From Gliomastix tumulicola (Eukaryota; Ascomycota; Sordariomycetes; Hypocreales; Bionectriaceae): a stretch of 64,000 bases of DNA. Position numbers and translations under genes: made by a program. The notes under the pieces are model-generated. The model had not been told where the DNA came from and ran no database searches. It worked only from the letters and a program-made list of their open reading frames with translations. This document shows positions 1 to 11,796 of the stretch, piece after piece (within the stretch, counting starts at the first letter, position 1; every line of letters starts with the position of its first letter). The DNA lies in contig BCHX01000005.1 of NCBI GenBank assembly GCA_001599755.1, positions 566,800 through 630,799 on the forward strand, in the 5' to 3' direction.

Positions 1-2172
1 GTGTAACCGACCGGACGCTTCTCCGGCTAGGAGTAGCATTTCCAACAGACTCTTCATCACTACCGGCAAAGTCTTGGAGCTCGGCAAACAGGCTCTGCTG
101 GCCTCCCTGGGGGGTGTCACCGTTGTTGCTGCTGCTGCTGACGAAGCTTGCCGCAGGGCTGCTCTGAAAGGCGGGCTCCTCGCTGGCCTGGCGAGCATTG
201 CGACCGAAGGGACCCCGGCTGAGTCTGAATCGGTTCCGCTGCGATGCAATGGCGGCCGTGGGCGTCTTGGCCTCCATGGTATCGTCGTCATCTGTGGAAG
301 TCGATGCGGTACTATCAAAAGACTCACGGGGAATGTGCCTTGAGAGACCGGCGGGCAGGCTAGGAGGCGGCCGCATCCTGCCGAAACCACGAGATGTGGT
401 CTCGGTCTCAGTCTCAGCGTCATCGCTTCCAGAGAAAGCTTCGTTGGTTGTCTGGAAGTCTTCCGTCTCCGTACCACGTTCATTAGCCGTCTCAAACGCA
501 GACTCGCTAGCTTCGTTGGCCGTCTCAAAGTGATCCGTCGTGTCGGGGTGAATGTCGGGGATCTGCGAAAGAGGAGTAGAGCCAGCAGCCCTGGGCGAGT
601 GCTCCTGGTTGTCCTCCCACTCGGGGTCGTCGGCGAGAATCTCCTGTCGGCTGGATCGGAGGTTGCCCAGCAGGCGGGAGCTCTTCTTAAACTCCTTCGA
701 GTCAACCTTGCGGCTGCGGCGGTTGGAAGCTCCACTGCTGGACTCGTTGCGGGTTCGTTCAAGGTCGTCTCGAAGGTCCTGGATCATGCGGCGGAGCTCG
801 AGCTTCTCTGTCTTCTCGCGGTGAATCTGGTTGCGCTGGCTCTGAATGGTCCTCTGAGCATGATGGAGAGAAGTCCTCATCGTCTCCGTCTCAAGCATAG
901 AGTGTCGTGGCGTTCCCTTGACGGGCGAAGGGGGCGGCGAGTGCTCAGGCGTGGCGTTGTCGGTGGCCGTCTCGAAATCGTCCTCGCTCTGACCAGAGGC
1001 AGGTTCTCGCTCCATAGCTCTCCCTCGCTGTTGAGAGAAGGCTTTGGCGAGCTCTTGGTTCTGGTTCGTGAGATCGTCAATCTTGTGTTGCATAGCAGAC
1101 CTCTCACTCTCGGCCTGAACCATGTTTCGCTTCACGGTGCCGAGTTCGATGTCAGCCTGCTTGACAGAAGCAGCATGGTCTTCGAGGAGCTTTGCATGCG
1201 AAAGCTTGACCTCATCCAGCTTGTTCTGCACGGCAAGCTTATCCGTGTTGGCCAGGTTAAGGCTCTGGGTAAGCTTCTTCTCCCTATCAGTAGCATCGCG
1301 TTGCTGCGAGGACAGCTCCTGGAGTCGAGTCTCGAGGTTCCAGTTTTCTTCCTTATAGCGGTGCTCGCTCTCGTCCAGAGCCTTGAGTCGCTGGTGCAAA
1401 CTCTCCGTCTCAATCTCAAGTGTCGATTTGTCGCTCTTAAGATCTCGAACTTCTTCGTCGCGTTCGGCCAAGAGAGCCTGCAGGTTGCGGACCTGGACAA
1501 TCAAAGACTGACTGATCTCGGCTGCAAACTCAATATCGTGGTTGCGATTGGAAGGCTGATTTCTAACTTTGCGGTTCGGCACGCTAAGCTTCGTGGGAGA
1601 GCCAGTGGCCTGGCTCTCGAACTTGGACGGACTGACGGAGCGCTGCGGATAGATAAGTACATATGTCAGAAAAAAGGCTTGAAAATATCACACTAGAAAG
1701 AGTCACGACCTACCCTTCCACTTCTACCTTCCGGCACGTAGGGCGAGCCCGGGTTGGCCTCATTGCTAGGAACGCGCTGCTTGGGCAGAAACGCCCTCGC
1801 AGATTCTCTCGCCAGATCAATGTATTCCTTTTCGATGTCCACGAGCTTCTTGCGCAGCTCCGGATTCATCTCGCCCTCATTGTGTAGCTTCTCGACCTCC
1901 TCGAGCTGTTCCGTAAGAGCCTTGCGCTGAGACACGAGCGCAGTGCCCAATTTGCCCGCCTCGTCTAGCCTCCGCTCGGTCTCGGCGAGATGGGCCTCGA
2001 GCGCGCGCTTGGCCTGCCTGGGCGACGAGCCCGGCCCGGCGGCAAACAGCTCATGGTCGAAATCGGAATATCGATGATGGGCGGGCGCGGATGGATTGGT
2101 GACAAACGGATCACCGTCGTCGTCGGTAGGGGCGGGGAGCTTGGGTCGATTGTCTGGAGCAAAGGACGCCAT
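1..2172 (-). CDS. apsA: ApsA/Num1-like cortical nuclear-migration protein (5' part, runs off the left edge)
   Basis: The start is the ATG at 2172. Exon 1 is 1714-2172 and codes 153 residues; the intron is 1643-1713 (donor GTAGGT, acceptor CCGCAG, phase 0); exon 2 is open from 1642 to the window edge. About 700 residues are visible. Residues 50-140 and roughly 180-350 are rich in heptads and charge, as in a coiled coil. A Ser/Thr/acidic stretch follows with a repeated FETANE-type motif (FETANEASESAFETANE, then FQTTNE), and near the edge LFAELQDFAGSDEES. These segments match what I know of fungal ApsA/Num1, which tethers dynein and positions nuclei at the cell cortex. The C-terminal PH domain typical of the family would lie beyond base 1 and cannot be checked. 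Another long coiled-coil scaffold is possible but less likely. Confidence 0.75.
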
Positions 2173-5100
2173 GATGGTCGTGTGTGGTCGATTGAAACAA
2201 ACAACGGCGCAAACAGACAGACAGGATGCCTGTCTAGAAGCAGTGCGAGACCATCAAATTTGGGCGTTTCGCTCGAGAAAGTGTGGTTTCGAACAGGTCG
2301 ACGTGTCTCGGCGGGTTGAGATTAAATATTGGATCGAGAAAAAAAGCCGTGGCACAATGGCGGCAGGGTCGGGGCGAGATCTGTCGGCGTAGGTAGGGGA
2401 AGCGTGAGGGAGGCTCGCACAACGGGACAGTATCTACTACCGTCTGACTGAGGAGATCTGGGGAAGGGAGTCGCCCCCTTGCGTGGTCGTACTGAGACAG
2501 GAAGCTGCAGGGAGGGTCGGAAATGGCCAATCCCAGAATCGAGAGCTGCAAGAGGAGTTAGCTTTTGGCGCGATGCAAGATTCTGGGTACCTAACCAGCT
2601 CTGCTAGTGCGATGCGTGCGCTGACCCTACGTGTGCGGTCTGGCCTGGTGAGAAAGGACAAAGAGAGGAGAGAGAACAGAAAGAGAAAAGATTGGCTGCT
2701 GCAGGGACGATCCCGAGCAAACTTGGTGAAACGACGAAAAAAGAGAGGCCGGCAAACAAACAAAACGAAGGGACGGGAATGCGATATCGAAACGCGGGTC
2801 GGGCGAAGGTTATCGTCTAGCTCCAGAGACAAGAGGCCAGAACTATTAGATCGCCGACGGGCTGATGTGCTTCGGCTCGCTCACTGTAAGATGCACCGAC
2901 AGGGGTTGCTGGCTGCTGTAGCGAATCCGCAGTGGTGCCCGGAACTGCAAGGGAAATTGGGATGGCGGCCCCCTGCACAGCAAGTACCTATCACTGTCAG
3001 CGCTGGTCCAAGCCACGGCTAGCCTCTAGTGGGCTGTAACTCACCGTCTCAAGACAGAACAGGAGCGAGTAGACGAAGAAACCGGACTCAGAGACAATTG
3101 AACGTTGCACAATCCAGGAACAAAACAAAAATAAAAAAGAGTGGCGCGTTCCTGAGCCACAACCGAAACTCAAACCCCAGTGGGCGAGCCGTTCAAAGTT
3201 ACCTCGCCTCGATTTTTGTCAGCGTGCAACACAACGAAACGAGAGGAAGAGAAAGGATGGGTGAGTGGGGGGGAAGCGGGCTGTCTGTCTCAGTAGACGC
3301 GTTCTGTCAACAGCGTACACACTCGACGAGACTAACAGAGATCCAGCAGCGCGGAGGACAGACTGCTCTAGAATCTTTGCGGACGACAGGAGAAAGGAAA
3401 AGAGGGTGGGTGAAAAGAGAGGATGGGGTGAAGAGGGAAGAGGAAAGGGAAAATTCGCGAGGCTCCCCAGGTCTGGGAAGGAAAGAAAGAATTTCCTGTA
3501 GTTAATGCCAGCCCTTGTCGGCGATATAGCCAACCTGGAAGGCACGGTCAGCGAGTGTGGGCAGTTCGTGCACGGCGCTTGCTCCAACAGAAACGAAACT
3601 TTCCATGGGTCGACAGGTGGAGTGGCATTCCTTCCTTTCCAAGAAAGCCGCCATCACATTCATCACTTCAAGTCTGCAAGTGCCGTCCAGCAGACGCGCC
3701 TGGTGGTTCCTTCCGTCTGAGCGGTACAAACTGCCCGTGTCTGCCACTGCTGCACGCCTCAGGGACGAGCTGGACCACCGACAGGGACATTGGCATTCCA
3801 GATATCAAGCCAATTGGCCGAGCATACCGTGTGTGTCAAGCACAGACATTGGCCAGCTACTATTACTCGTACTTCACATCCCTCCTCAATGCTTGATCGA
3901 TTCATCCCTCCTTGCGAGGAGGGGCTTCACCAAGCCAGCTGTAGCTACCTACGTCTTACCTTCCCCTCGACGGCAGGAGCCCCTCCAGATCCCGCGTCGA
4001 GTAACAGTCCAGGCTTTCCCGTGTTCCCACCGAACGAACCCAATCAGCAAGTGCAACCTTCGGCCCAGGCGTGCCAGGGTGGTCTCCTTCCCAGACATAC
4101 ATACACGAAGTGCCACTAGTAGTAAGTAGGTGCCTACCGTCGTGCCTTCCTCAAACCGCCACCGAAAGCCCGTCGTGTATGCACGCCACGGGACAAGACG
4201 ACAATGGTCTGAATGAGTCGCAAGAAGCGAGCAGAGAGCTTCAGTGCTTCTAGAAGGCATGTCGTCATGCATCTGATAGCTGTCAACAGGATGACGCGCG
4301 CACAGCAGCCGCCCGCATTGCGCATCTCATTTCGCCAGAAGAAAACAAACAGGGGTAGCTGCGGCCAATCAGAACACGCCAGCGACAGCCGTCAGTGGGC
4401 ATGCCATCTGCTGTGCTCGGTCGATAAACAACTTGCTACGTACTAAGTCACGAGAAAACAATTGGTCGCTGCGAATATCCCTCACGCTATTGAGTGCATG
4501 TATTATTTCTTTCGTCTGAGTGAGCTGGAAGACACTGTGGACGACGGTGTCTCAAGATGTCTTGGGCTTGGGTCTTGGTCTTGTTCACCGCTGGCTACCC
4601 TGGAGCCCCACACCGTCGGGAGCTGGTCGAGGTGTCTGGTCCATGCATCCATTTAATCCAACTCCGCCCAACTGCCCAGACGCTTGGTCTTGTTCACCGC
4701 TGGCTACCCTAGAGCCCCACACCGTCGGGAGCTGGTCGAGGTGTCTGGTCCATGCATCAATTTAATCCAACTCCGCCCAACTGCCCAGACGCTTTTTCAA
4801 CGACTCAAAACAAGACTACCCTAGACCTCCCGTACGTGGACATGGCAAATCTCGTCGGGTACCAAGTACTAGTATTCATGCAGATGGGAGATATTCACAT
4901 GGAGCAAAATAAACCATTTGCAGTTGTAGTTCATGCAAGTAAGTGCTTATTTCATGCATTTGCAGTGTTGGGTTGCCGGTCTGTCTGGGGATGGCTGAGG
5001 TCACAGCATCATTGGATCTTCTCCCTACCCCCGGTGGTGACTTCATCACACCAAAAGAAGCCCTCTCCCTAGAACGTGCCTCTTAGATGTCATTCCTCAT

Positions 5101-5378
5101 GACAAATCGCAACAGCCATCGAAGCAACAATGACGGAAAAGATTATTAAACAATGAACGACTAACTACGACGGGGATGGATTTTGACAACCGGTCATCGT
5201 CTAAAAAGGAAGCCCTTTGGAGCTTCGCCCCGAACCTTATCGATAACGAACCTTCTCGATTTTTTGGTGTTAGTCAGCCTCGGCCTCAAAGAACCGAAGC
5301 TCGCCACCACAACCCGTCATCATCAGAGCTTCAACTTCCAATTACCAAACGTTTGACAACCTCAAATCCACATCCACA
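2173..5378. other. Intergenic region between divergent apsA and cwc24
   Basis: This 3.2-kb stretch must hold the promoters of both flanking genes. No reading frame looks like a real protein: the short frames are rich in Arg, Ser and Pro and poor in acidic residues, and none has a recognisable motif. The only structure seen is the tandem duplication at 4574-4792. Confidence 0.6.
4574..4792. repeat. Tandem duplication, two copies of a 109-bp unit
   Basis: Copy 1 is 4574-4682 and copy 2 is 4683-4791, each starting CTTGGTCTTGTTCACCGCTG and ending near CAACTGCCCAGACG. The copies differ at only a few positions (CCCTGGAG/CCCTAGAG and GCATCCAT/GCATCAAT), so the duplication is recent. No gene lies across it. 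Confidence 0.9.
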
Positions 5379-6510
5379 ATGGCAGACACAGAGGCCCCAG
5401 AGGCACCCGTAGCCATATTCAAAAAGCGCGGCGCAAAGGGCAAATCCAACCTCCGCAAACGACCGGCCACGCCGCCGCCGCCGCCGCCCGCCGCCAGCGA
5501 CTCCGACGACAGCGACTACTCTTCCTCTGAGGACGAGTCGGGCCAGCGCGTCAAGCGGCGCAAGAAGAACACCGTCGTCACAGCCTCCTCGAAAGATGCG
5601 GGCTCATCAGCGGCCGGAAGGGACCTCTCGGCGACGGTGTACACGGCGGACCGGAGCGTGCCCATCACGAGCGTCAACGATGCGACGAAGCAGAGCAACT
5701 GGTACGACGAGGGCAAGGACGAGCTGTCGGCGAGGAACCTGCTAGGCTCGGCACGGTCGAAGACGACGAATGCACCGGGACAGCCGGACGGGACGTACAA
5801 GGGGTTAGCGAACCAGACGAGTTTCATCCAGAAGAACCCCGATGCGCCGCAACGCAGCGTTGGACCCATGAAGGCACCGACAAATATCAGAACCATCACG
5901 GTAACCGACTACGCACCTGATGTGTGTAAGGACTACAAGCAAACCGGATTCTGCGGCGTGAGTTCCCCCCTAAATACTCCCCTCCCTCTTTCGATTATCC
6001 AACCCTGCAACAGTCTACTAACAAAATCTGGACCCTACCAAGTTCGGCGACAACTGCAAATACCTCCACGAGCGAGAAGTCTTCTCCGCCGGCTGGCAGC
6101 TCGACCGCGAGTGGGAGATCAAGACAAAAGGCAAAAAGAAGCTCGGCGGCACCGTCGTCGCCAGCGCGAACCGGGACGCATCCTCGGCAAACGCGGACGA
6201 CGTCTCGGCCGAGGAGGAGGCGCTGCTCGAGGGGATCCCCTTTGTGTGCATCATCTGCAAGCAGGCGTACCGCGAGCCCATCGTGACCAAGTGCGGGCAC
6301 TACTTCTGCGAGGGTTGCGCGCTGAAGCGGTACCGCAAGGACCCGACGTGCGCGGCGTGCGGGGCGGGGACCAACGGCGTGTTCAACTCGTCGAAGCGGC
6401 TGAAGAAGCTGCTGGAGAAGAAGAGGGAGCGGGCGGCGAGGATACGGCAGGCAAAAATCGAGGCAGGGGAAGCGGTTAGTGATGAAGAAGAAGACAACGG
6501 CAATGATTAA
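5379..6510 (+). CDS. cwc24: Pre-mRNA-splicing factor Cwc24 (CCCH plus RING finger)
   Basis: Exon 1 is 5379-5957, the intron 5958-6042 (donor GTGAGT, branch CTAAC, acceptor CAAG), and exon 2 6043-6510, giving 348 residues. The intron splits the CCCH zinc finger, which is whole only after splicing: C183-x8-C192-x5-C198-x3-H202. A C3HC4 RING finger follows (first pair C262/C265, last pair C296/C299). The N-terminus is basic and Pro-rich, then acidic with Ser/Asp runs, and the C-terminus ends in Glu/Asp. CCCH followed by RING in a protein of this length is the Cwc24/RNF113 signature; the family joins the activated spliceosome before the first catalytic step. Start context CACAATGG is good. It faces the DUF7924 gene with 0.7 kb between them. 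Confidence 0.93.
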
Positions 6511-7195
6511 TGATTAGATGAGAAGACAGCTTGCTTTGCGTACGAGCTAGCATTGCGAAAGAGACTCCGGCGCATTTCCACCGTTGACCATCGCGACACA
6601 TGCTAGCGTGGCTCTGGGTTCACCTAAATTCAATCTTCGACCCCTTCGGTCCTATCTCCAAAAAGCCTTTACTGAATGGTGTGATTCCCAATATGAAGGC
6701 AACTTGACGTCGCGCGTCGCATGATGTATGAACAACTAGCCGAGGAAGGGAGTCTCCCTAGACAATCTTGCCACGAGCCTTTGAAGGAAAGATAGGAAGA
6801 ATTACCATTGCATAGAGACAGCTCGACAACCTCTTATGGTAAGCTCTCCTCCTCTCGCTCCGAGCTCGATACTTCCCAAGTCCACCTCGAGGTATATATT
6901 GTGCCCCTAGGTACTGGGATATCCCGCTCTGTTAATATGGTGTCTGTTCTACACAGAACTGTGAGCCTAGCCTAGCAAGAAAGAAAACAGGACGTTCGCT
7001 GGATGCGCACATTCATGCTTGGTGACAGCATTACATATCTTGTTGAGTAACGCCAAACACCAAAATCACATGCCCAGCCAGCCAGCCAACAAACAATGAT
7101 ACAAATACCCCCCCTCTCGAGCGCCACACCGCTCCCCCCCTGTGATCCTTAAAGTGACGTGACACACATGCCCTTTCTTCTCCCGGTCTGCTGAC
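6511..7195. other. Short intergenic region between convergent genes
   Basis: The 3' ends of cwc24 and the DUF7924 gene face each other here, so the stretch should hold both 3' untranslated regions and terminators. I see no gene or repeat in it. Confidence 0.6.
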
Positions 7196-8792
7196 TCAGT
7201 CCTCATTACCACCTGGACCCGGCTTAGACGCCGCATCTGCCGCCACCTTTTCTTTGCCGCGCGGGTGTTTAAACAGAGGTTCATAGGCGAGGAGGGACAA
7301 TTCGTCTTCAGAGGTGTCGGTCGAAGAGTGCGTTGAGGGGCTGCCGTTGCTGCTTGTGGCTTGGCCGCCGGTGGCCTCCGGCGCCTGCGCCTCTTCTTCT
7401 TCTTCTTCATCTGCCGCCTCACCGCCGGCTTCGTCTCGCTCAGCGGCAGCTCGGTTCGCCCGTGCGATAGCTCCCTCTCGCTGCGACTTGGCCCACTCTC
7501 TGCCATTCCGGAAGGCGGAGGCACCCCGGCGAAACGTGTCCGGGTCGTTTGTCAGAGCCCACGCTCCTAAAGGAGTCGTGACGTAGCCAGGCTGAGCTCC
7601 GGGTGTGGGCGGTGGGATCGGATGGCTCGCGTAGGCGTTGAGGGTGCATCCGAGATACGTCCACCCAAGCGTATAGGCTTTGTTGTCGTAAGGCGGATGG
7701 TCGTCCCCGTACGTCTGGAGCGCATGGATCCCTCGGGAGCCAAGCGCCGCATCGTACGTCACTTGCCGGGCTGCTACCTCCAAGGAGCCGCTCTTCCCCT
7801 TGACCTCGAGGAAATGATTTGGGGCCACCGGCAGAGTGTGCTGGGTCGAAGGGACGACCATGTCGCTAAGTTCCTCTCGGATTGCCGCGCCTAATTCCTC
7901 TGGGCGGCTACCATAGTAGAGGTCTGGCTTGGCGCAGACCAGCGATCCGTCTGTGAGGTGCTGAAGATTTGAAAATGGGACGTCATGTGCGGCGGCGCAG
8001 TTGGAGTCATCTGCTGCAACCCCTTCGAGAATGGGGACCACTTTGGCCATCACCTGAGGCTCCCTTTTGGCGTTTGCGTTTGCGCGCTTGAATTTCTTGA
8101 AGTCGACTTCAGAGAACTGGCTTGGCGATAGGGATCTTCTGCGTCGCTTAAGCGCCGCTACGATCTCGTTCATGTTCTCGGGTTCTGGAGCCTCGTCACC
8201 ATTGGGATACTCGTATTCGGGTGGCAATATGTTGTGATCTATGATGTGCTGCTCGAAAGCAGGATCGTAAGGCCCGGTGCTCTTCGTCTTGGAAGTCTGT
8301 ACATCCTGGCTCGCACTTGCGGCCTGTCGGCCTCGTCTACGACGAAATTGATGGAGAGATGCCATTATCTCATGGCCCTGGGGCGAGCGATACTAGGTAG
8401 CAGCAAGTCAGTCTCATTACCATGGAACTCATCCATCCACTGCGAAGGGGGGGAGGGGGGGGGGGGGCTCGTACCCCTCTGAGCTCTCCCAGGCTTGGAC
8501 CACCTTGGCGTGCAAAGCGTCTGATTCGCGCCCGCTCTGTGGCCGTCAAACGATCAAGGGCTCTGTCCGCGGCTCTGTCCGGCGAGGTCCGCAACGATGC
8601 TGCGTTTCGTCGTGTATAGTACCGCCGATGTTGAGAGTCGGCTTGCGCTCGCAAGTTGTCCGTGGCGATCCTTCCTTGCAGCTCACGCAGTGCGCTTCTT
8701 GTGAGCACCGGCCGGGAGAGGTTGTCCCAGAATCGGGGGGGAGGAATAGGTGGATGGAAAACCCGACCTGCGCTTTCTGGATGGCCGGCCAT
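7196..8792 (-). CDS. DUF7924-type fungal protein of unknown function, two exons
   Basis: Exon 1 is 8475-8792, the intron 8393-8474 (donor GTACGA, acceptor CCTAG, phase 0), and exon 2 7196-8392, giving 504 residues. Splicing joins LGELRG to YRSPQG; the two parts otherwise look like separate genes. Residues 21-38 carry FWDNLSRPVLTRSALREL, the N-terminal motif I know from this fungal family. The conserved domain runs about 145-415: HLTDGSLVCAKPDLYYGSR, NHFLEVKG, a helix ARQVTYDAALGSRG, and FRRGASAFRNGREWAKSQR near its end. PD (262-263), E302-x-K304 and Q316 have the order of a PD-(D/E)xK nuclease core, which is my inference. A Glu run and a Ser-rich tail follow. An upstream in-frame ATG at 9017 would add 75 low-complexity residues. 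A broken relative lies at 42502-43790. Confidence 0.82.
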
Positions 8793-10252
8793 CGTTGAAG
8801 ATTGGAGATGGGCGGCACTGAGGTGCAAACGTTTTGGCGATTTTGGGCTGTCTTTGGCGAGTTTCGCAGCCGGGGGTTGGTAGATCCTGGAAGCTCGAGG
8901 GTTGATTGACAAGCGAGCTATGCAGCGGGTCGGTAGGCTGATGTGTAGTAGGTAGGTAGGTTGGTGTGCTGCAAGCCTGATGGCGGGAAAGGTGAGAAGG
9001 AGCTTGGTTGGCACCATGCCGTCCGTGCCTTAGGGATTCGTACTCGATTTCGAGGGCATGCCTAGTAGGTAGTGCTACGACCTCCGTGGGAGGACAAAGA
9101 AGACAGAATCAAAACTGTAGATGAAGTTCGTTGTTTCTTTGTTAGGCCTCCAACCGTAGTGGTAGTCTCCTCGCTGCTCCGTGGGCTAGGGCGACAGGAC
9201 TCTTCCAGCATCAAGCCCACCACTATTCCACCACCATATACCTATCGTAGCGGGCATGGTAGAGGACGCTGAGCAGCTCGGCTAGCTAGCTAGCTGCACG
9301 AGAAGGCTGTGCTCGTGCAGCTAGCCGAGTCGCGGCGAAGATCAGGCTGCTCGCCTCCGCATCAACTTTGTCCAGCAGCCCGCCCCTCCTCAATAGGGAT
9401 CGCCCAGCGTAGGAGAGCGAACATGATGAAGGGCTTGTAGACGCCGCAGTCGTAAGGGTTAAGGCTTGAGCAGATCGACCCCGCTGGGAACTATTGGGAT
9501 GCGCTCGCACTGCAGGTCCGCGAAACGGTGATGATAGATATCGACCTTGTACCATAGGGAATGGGCGTCCACTAGGTACTAGAACTCAACGCGTTTCGTT
9601 TCGCCGCAGGTGTGCAGCCATGTGACAATGTAGAATGTAGAACAGACTCAGCTTGACGGAGGAACTCGCAAAGTGTCGTCTCCATGGATCCTTGTTGACT
9701 AAGACGCCCACTCCTGGTACGAGCCACATTCCTTCAGCCATAGGCAAGCTAGTACTTAGTCACCAGCCACAATCACCCCGCCATTCCATGTGATTGCAAG
9801 CCAGTCAGCTGCACGCTGCACGTCACCCCCGTCCCAAAAGTATCATCCGCACCCATCCTGAACCAGAAAGGTACCTGATCCACGTATGACTTGTATGTCA
9901 TCACTTACTACCGCCTTACTCACTAGTAGTCCATCGTCCATAATCACTCGAACCAAAAATCCCAGGCAGCTGGATGCCTAATCGCACACTGTCTCTCTCT
10001 CTCCCTCGTGAGTTTTTTCTGCCCTCCCCCCTTCTTCCTCTCCCATTCCTCACCTTCCCAACTTGCTTTGATCCAAACTCTAAAGCTACCCATAGTTTCG
10101 GAAATCATCAACAGCTGAGCGGCCCCCGCGCCAAACGTCCCTGTTCCATCCTCTCAAACCAAACGACGAACGACGATCAAGTCATCGTCCTTCTTTTTCT
10201 CTCTTTTTTCTCATTCTTTCCTCTACGATTGGACCATAACAAGACCGCAACC
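8793..10252. promoter_or_regulatory. Shared upstream region of the DUF7924 gene and atg3
   Basis: The two genes diverge from this 1.46-kb region, so both promoters should lie here. The last 250 bases before atg3 are strongly pyrimidine-rich (about 9990-10235, many CT and TTC runs), a common feature of fungal leaders just upstream of the start codon. No gene was found in the rest. Confidence 0.5.
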
Positions 10253-11535
10253 ATGAACTACATCTACTCGACCGTCAACACCCTCCGCGACCGGTACACG
10301 CCCGTCAGCCACACCTCGACCTTCCGCAAGACGGGCGAGATCACGCCCGAGGAGTTCGTCGCGGCGGGCGACTACCTCGTCTACAAGTTCCCGACCTGGT
10401 CCTGGGGCGACGCCGACGACGCCTCGCGCCGCGTGTCGCACCTCCCCGCGGGCAAGCAGTTCCTCGTCACGCGCAACGTGCCCTGCCACCGGCGGCTGGA
10501 CGACGACTTCGCGGGCGACGCGGGCCACGAGGAGGCCGTCGTCGGGGATGGTCTGCTGGGCGGCGGTGATGGTAGTGGAGAGGGCGGCGGCGGCGGCGAC
10601 GAGGAGGGCTGGCTGCGGACGGGCGGGCTGAGCAGCTCGCAGCCGCTCAAGGCGAGGCAGGTCCGCACCGTGGACGAGGCGGGCAACGCGGAGCACAACG
10701 ACCAGGAGGAGGATGACATCCCCGATATGGAGGACGAGGACGACGACGAGGCTATCATCCGCGATGCTGGTGCCGACTCCAAGGATGGGTAAGCCACACT
10801 CTCTTTCTCACACACACACACACTCTCTCTCTCCAACACTTGCGAAGAGATAGCAAACAAACTGACAAAAAAACAAAGCGGCCGCCGGACATACAACCTG
10901 TACATCATGTACTCGCCCTACTACCGCACCCCGCGCCTCTACCTCTCGGGCTACCTCCCCAACGGCCAGCCCCTGCCCCTCAAGTCCATGATGGACGACA
11001 TCGTCGGCGACTACAAGGACAAGACCGTCACGCCCGAGGACTTCCCCTTCTTCGCCAACAACATCAAGATGGCCTCGGTGCACCCGTGCAAGCACGCGTC
11101 CGTCATGAAGACGCTGCTCGACCGCGCCGACGCCGCCCTGCGCATCCGCCGCGAGAAGCTGCGCGCGGGCCGGGCCGCGGGCGCCGCCGCCGCGGGCATG
11201 GAGGGGCTCGTCGACGAGATCGGCCGGCTCGACATCAAGGGCGCGCAGGAGGCGGCCGACAAGGACGACTGGGAGGAGGTCGAGGGTTCCGAGGCCGAGG
11301 AGCAGGAGGTGGCTATCCGTGTTGACCAGTATCTGGTCGTTTTCCTCAAGGTAAGTAAGGGTGGCGATAACACCGCATTCTTTCTCCGAGAGTTGGGAGG
11401 CCGGGGGATCCTTGGGATCTCTTGGCGTCTCTCGGCTCTCCGTTCATCGTACTGCAGTATGCTGACCCCAGATTCTTCTAGTTCATGGCGAGTGTGACGC
11501 CTGGCATCGAGCACGACTTCACGATGGGCGTCTAG
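10253..11535 (+). CDS. atg3: Autophagy E2-like conjugating enzyme Atg3
   Basis: Exons are 10253-10788, 10879-11350 and 11482-11535, with introns of 90 and 131 nt (donors GTAAGC and GTAAGT); the product is 353 residues. Atg3 transfers the ubiquitin-like protein Atg8 to phosphatidylethanolamine on the growing autophagosome. The N-terminus YSTVNTLRDRYTPVSHTSTF, the acidic flexible insert (about 115-175), YNLYIMYSPYYRTPRLYLSG and MDDIVGDYKDKTVT are family hallmarks. The catalytic cysteine is C249 in the HPC motif. The last exon codes just 17 residues (FMASVTPGIEHDFTMGV), the conserved Atg3 end. Intron 1 contains a CA/CT microsatellite. The longer frame that opens upstream is untranslated leader: ACCATGAAC at 10253 gives the family's usual N-terminus. 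Confidence 0.96.
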
Positions 11536-11796
11536 AACTTGCATCGGAGCAGCGACCAGAGCAGCGACCAGCTTCGTAAAAGGGAGCTTCCAGAGTGTGC
11601 GACCTGTCCTTTGTTTCTTTTCTGCTTTTCTTTTTTCTTACGGCGTTGTGTTGAGGGCCTGCTGTCTACGTATTTAAGCTATGGGAATGAAGCTCTGGAT
11701 GTATTAGAGCATCGTCATGACCCGCGAGGCTATAGGGTGTCTGGGCGATCAGCAAAGAAATACAACAAGATTGTGATTATTGTTTTGCGCGGTAGA

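Noticed and set aside
530..1696. 388-codon frame on the plus strand
   Set aside because: It is the antisense shadow of the ApsA-like gene, whose minus-strand frame has coiled-coil content and family motifs.
10253..10792. Earlier start at 9974 for atg3
   Set aside because: The added residues are translated pyrimidine-rich leader; the family N-terminus begins at 10253.
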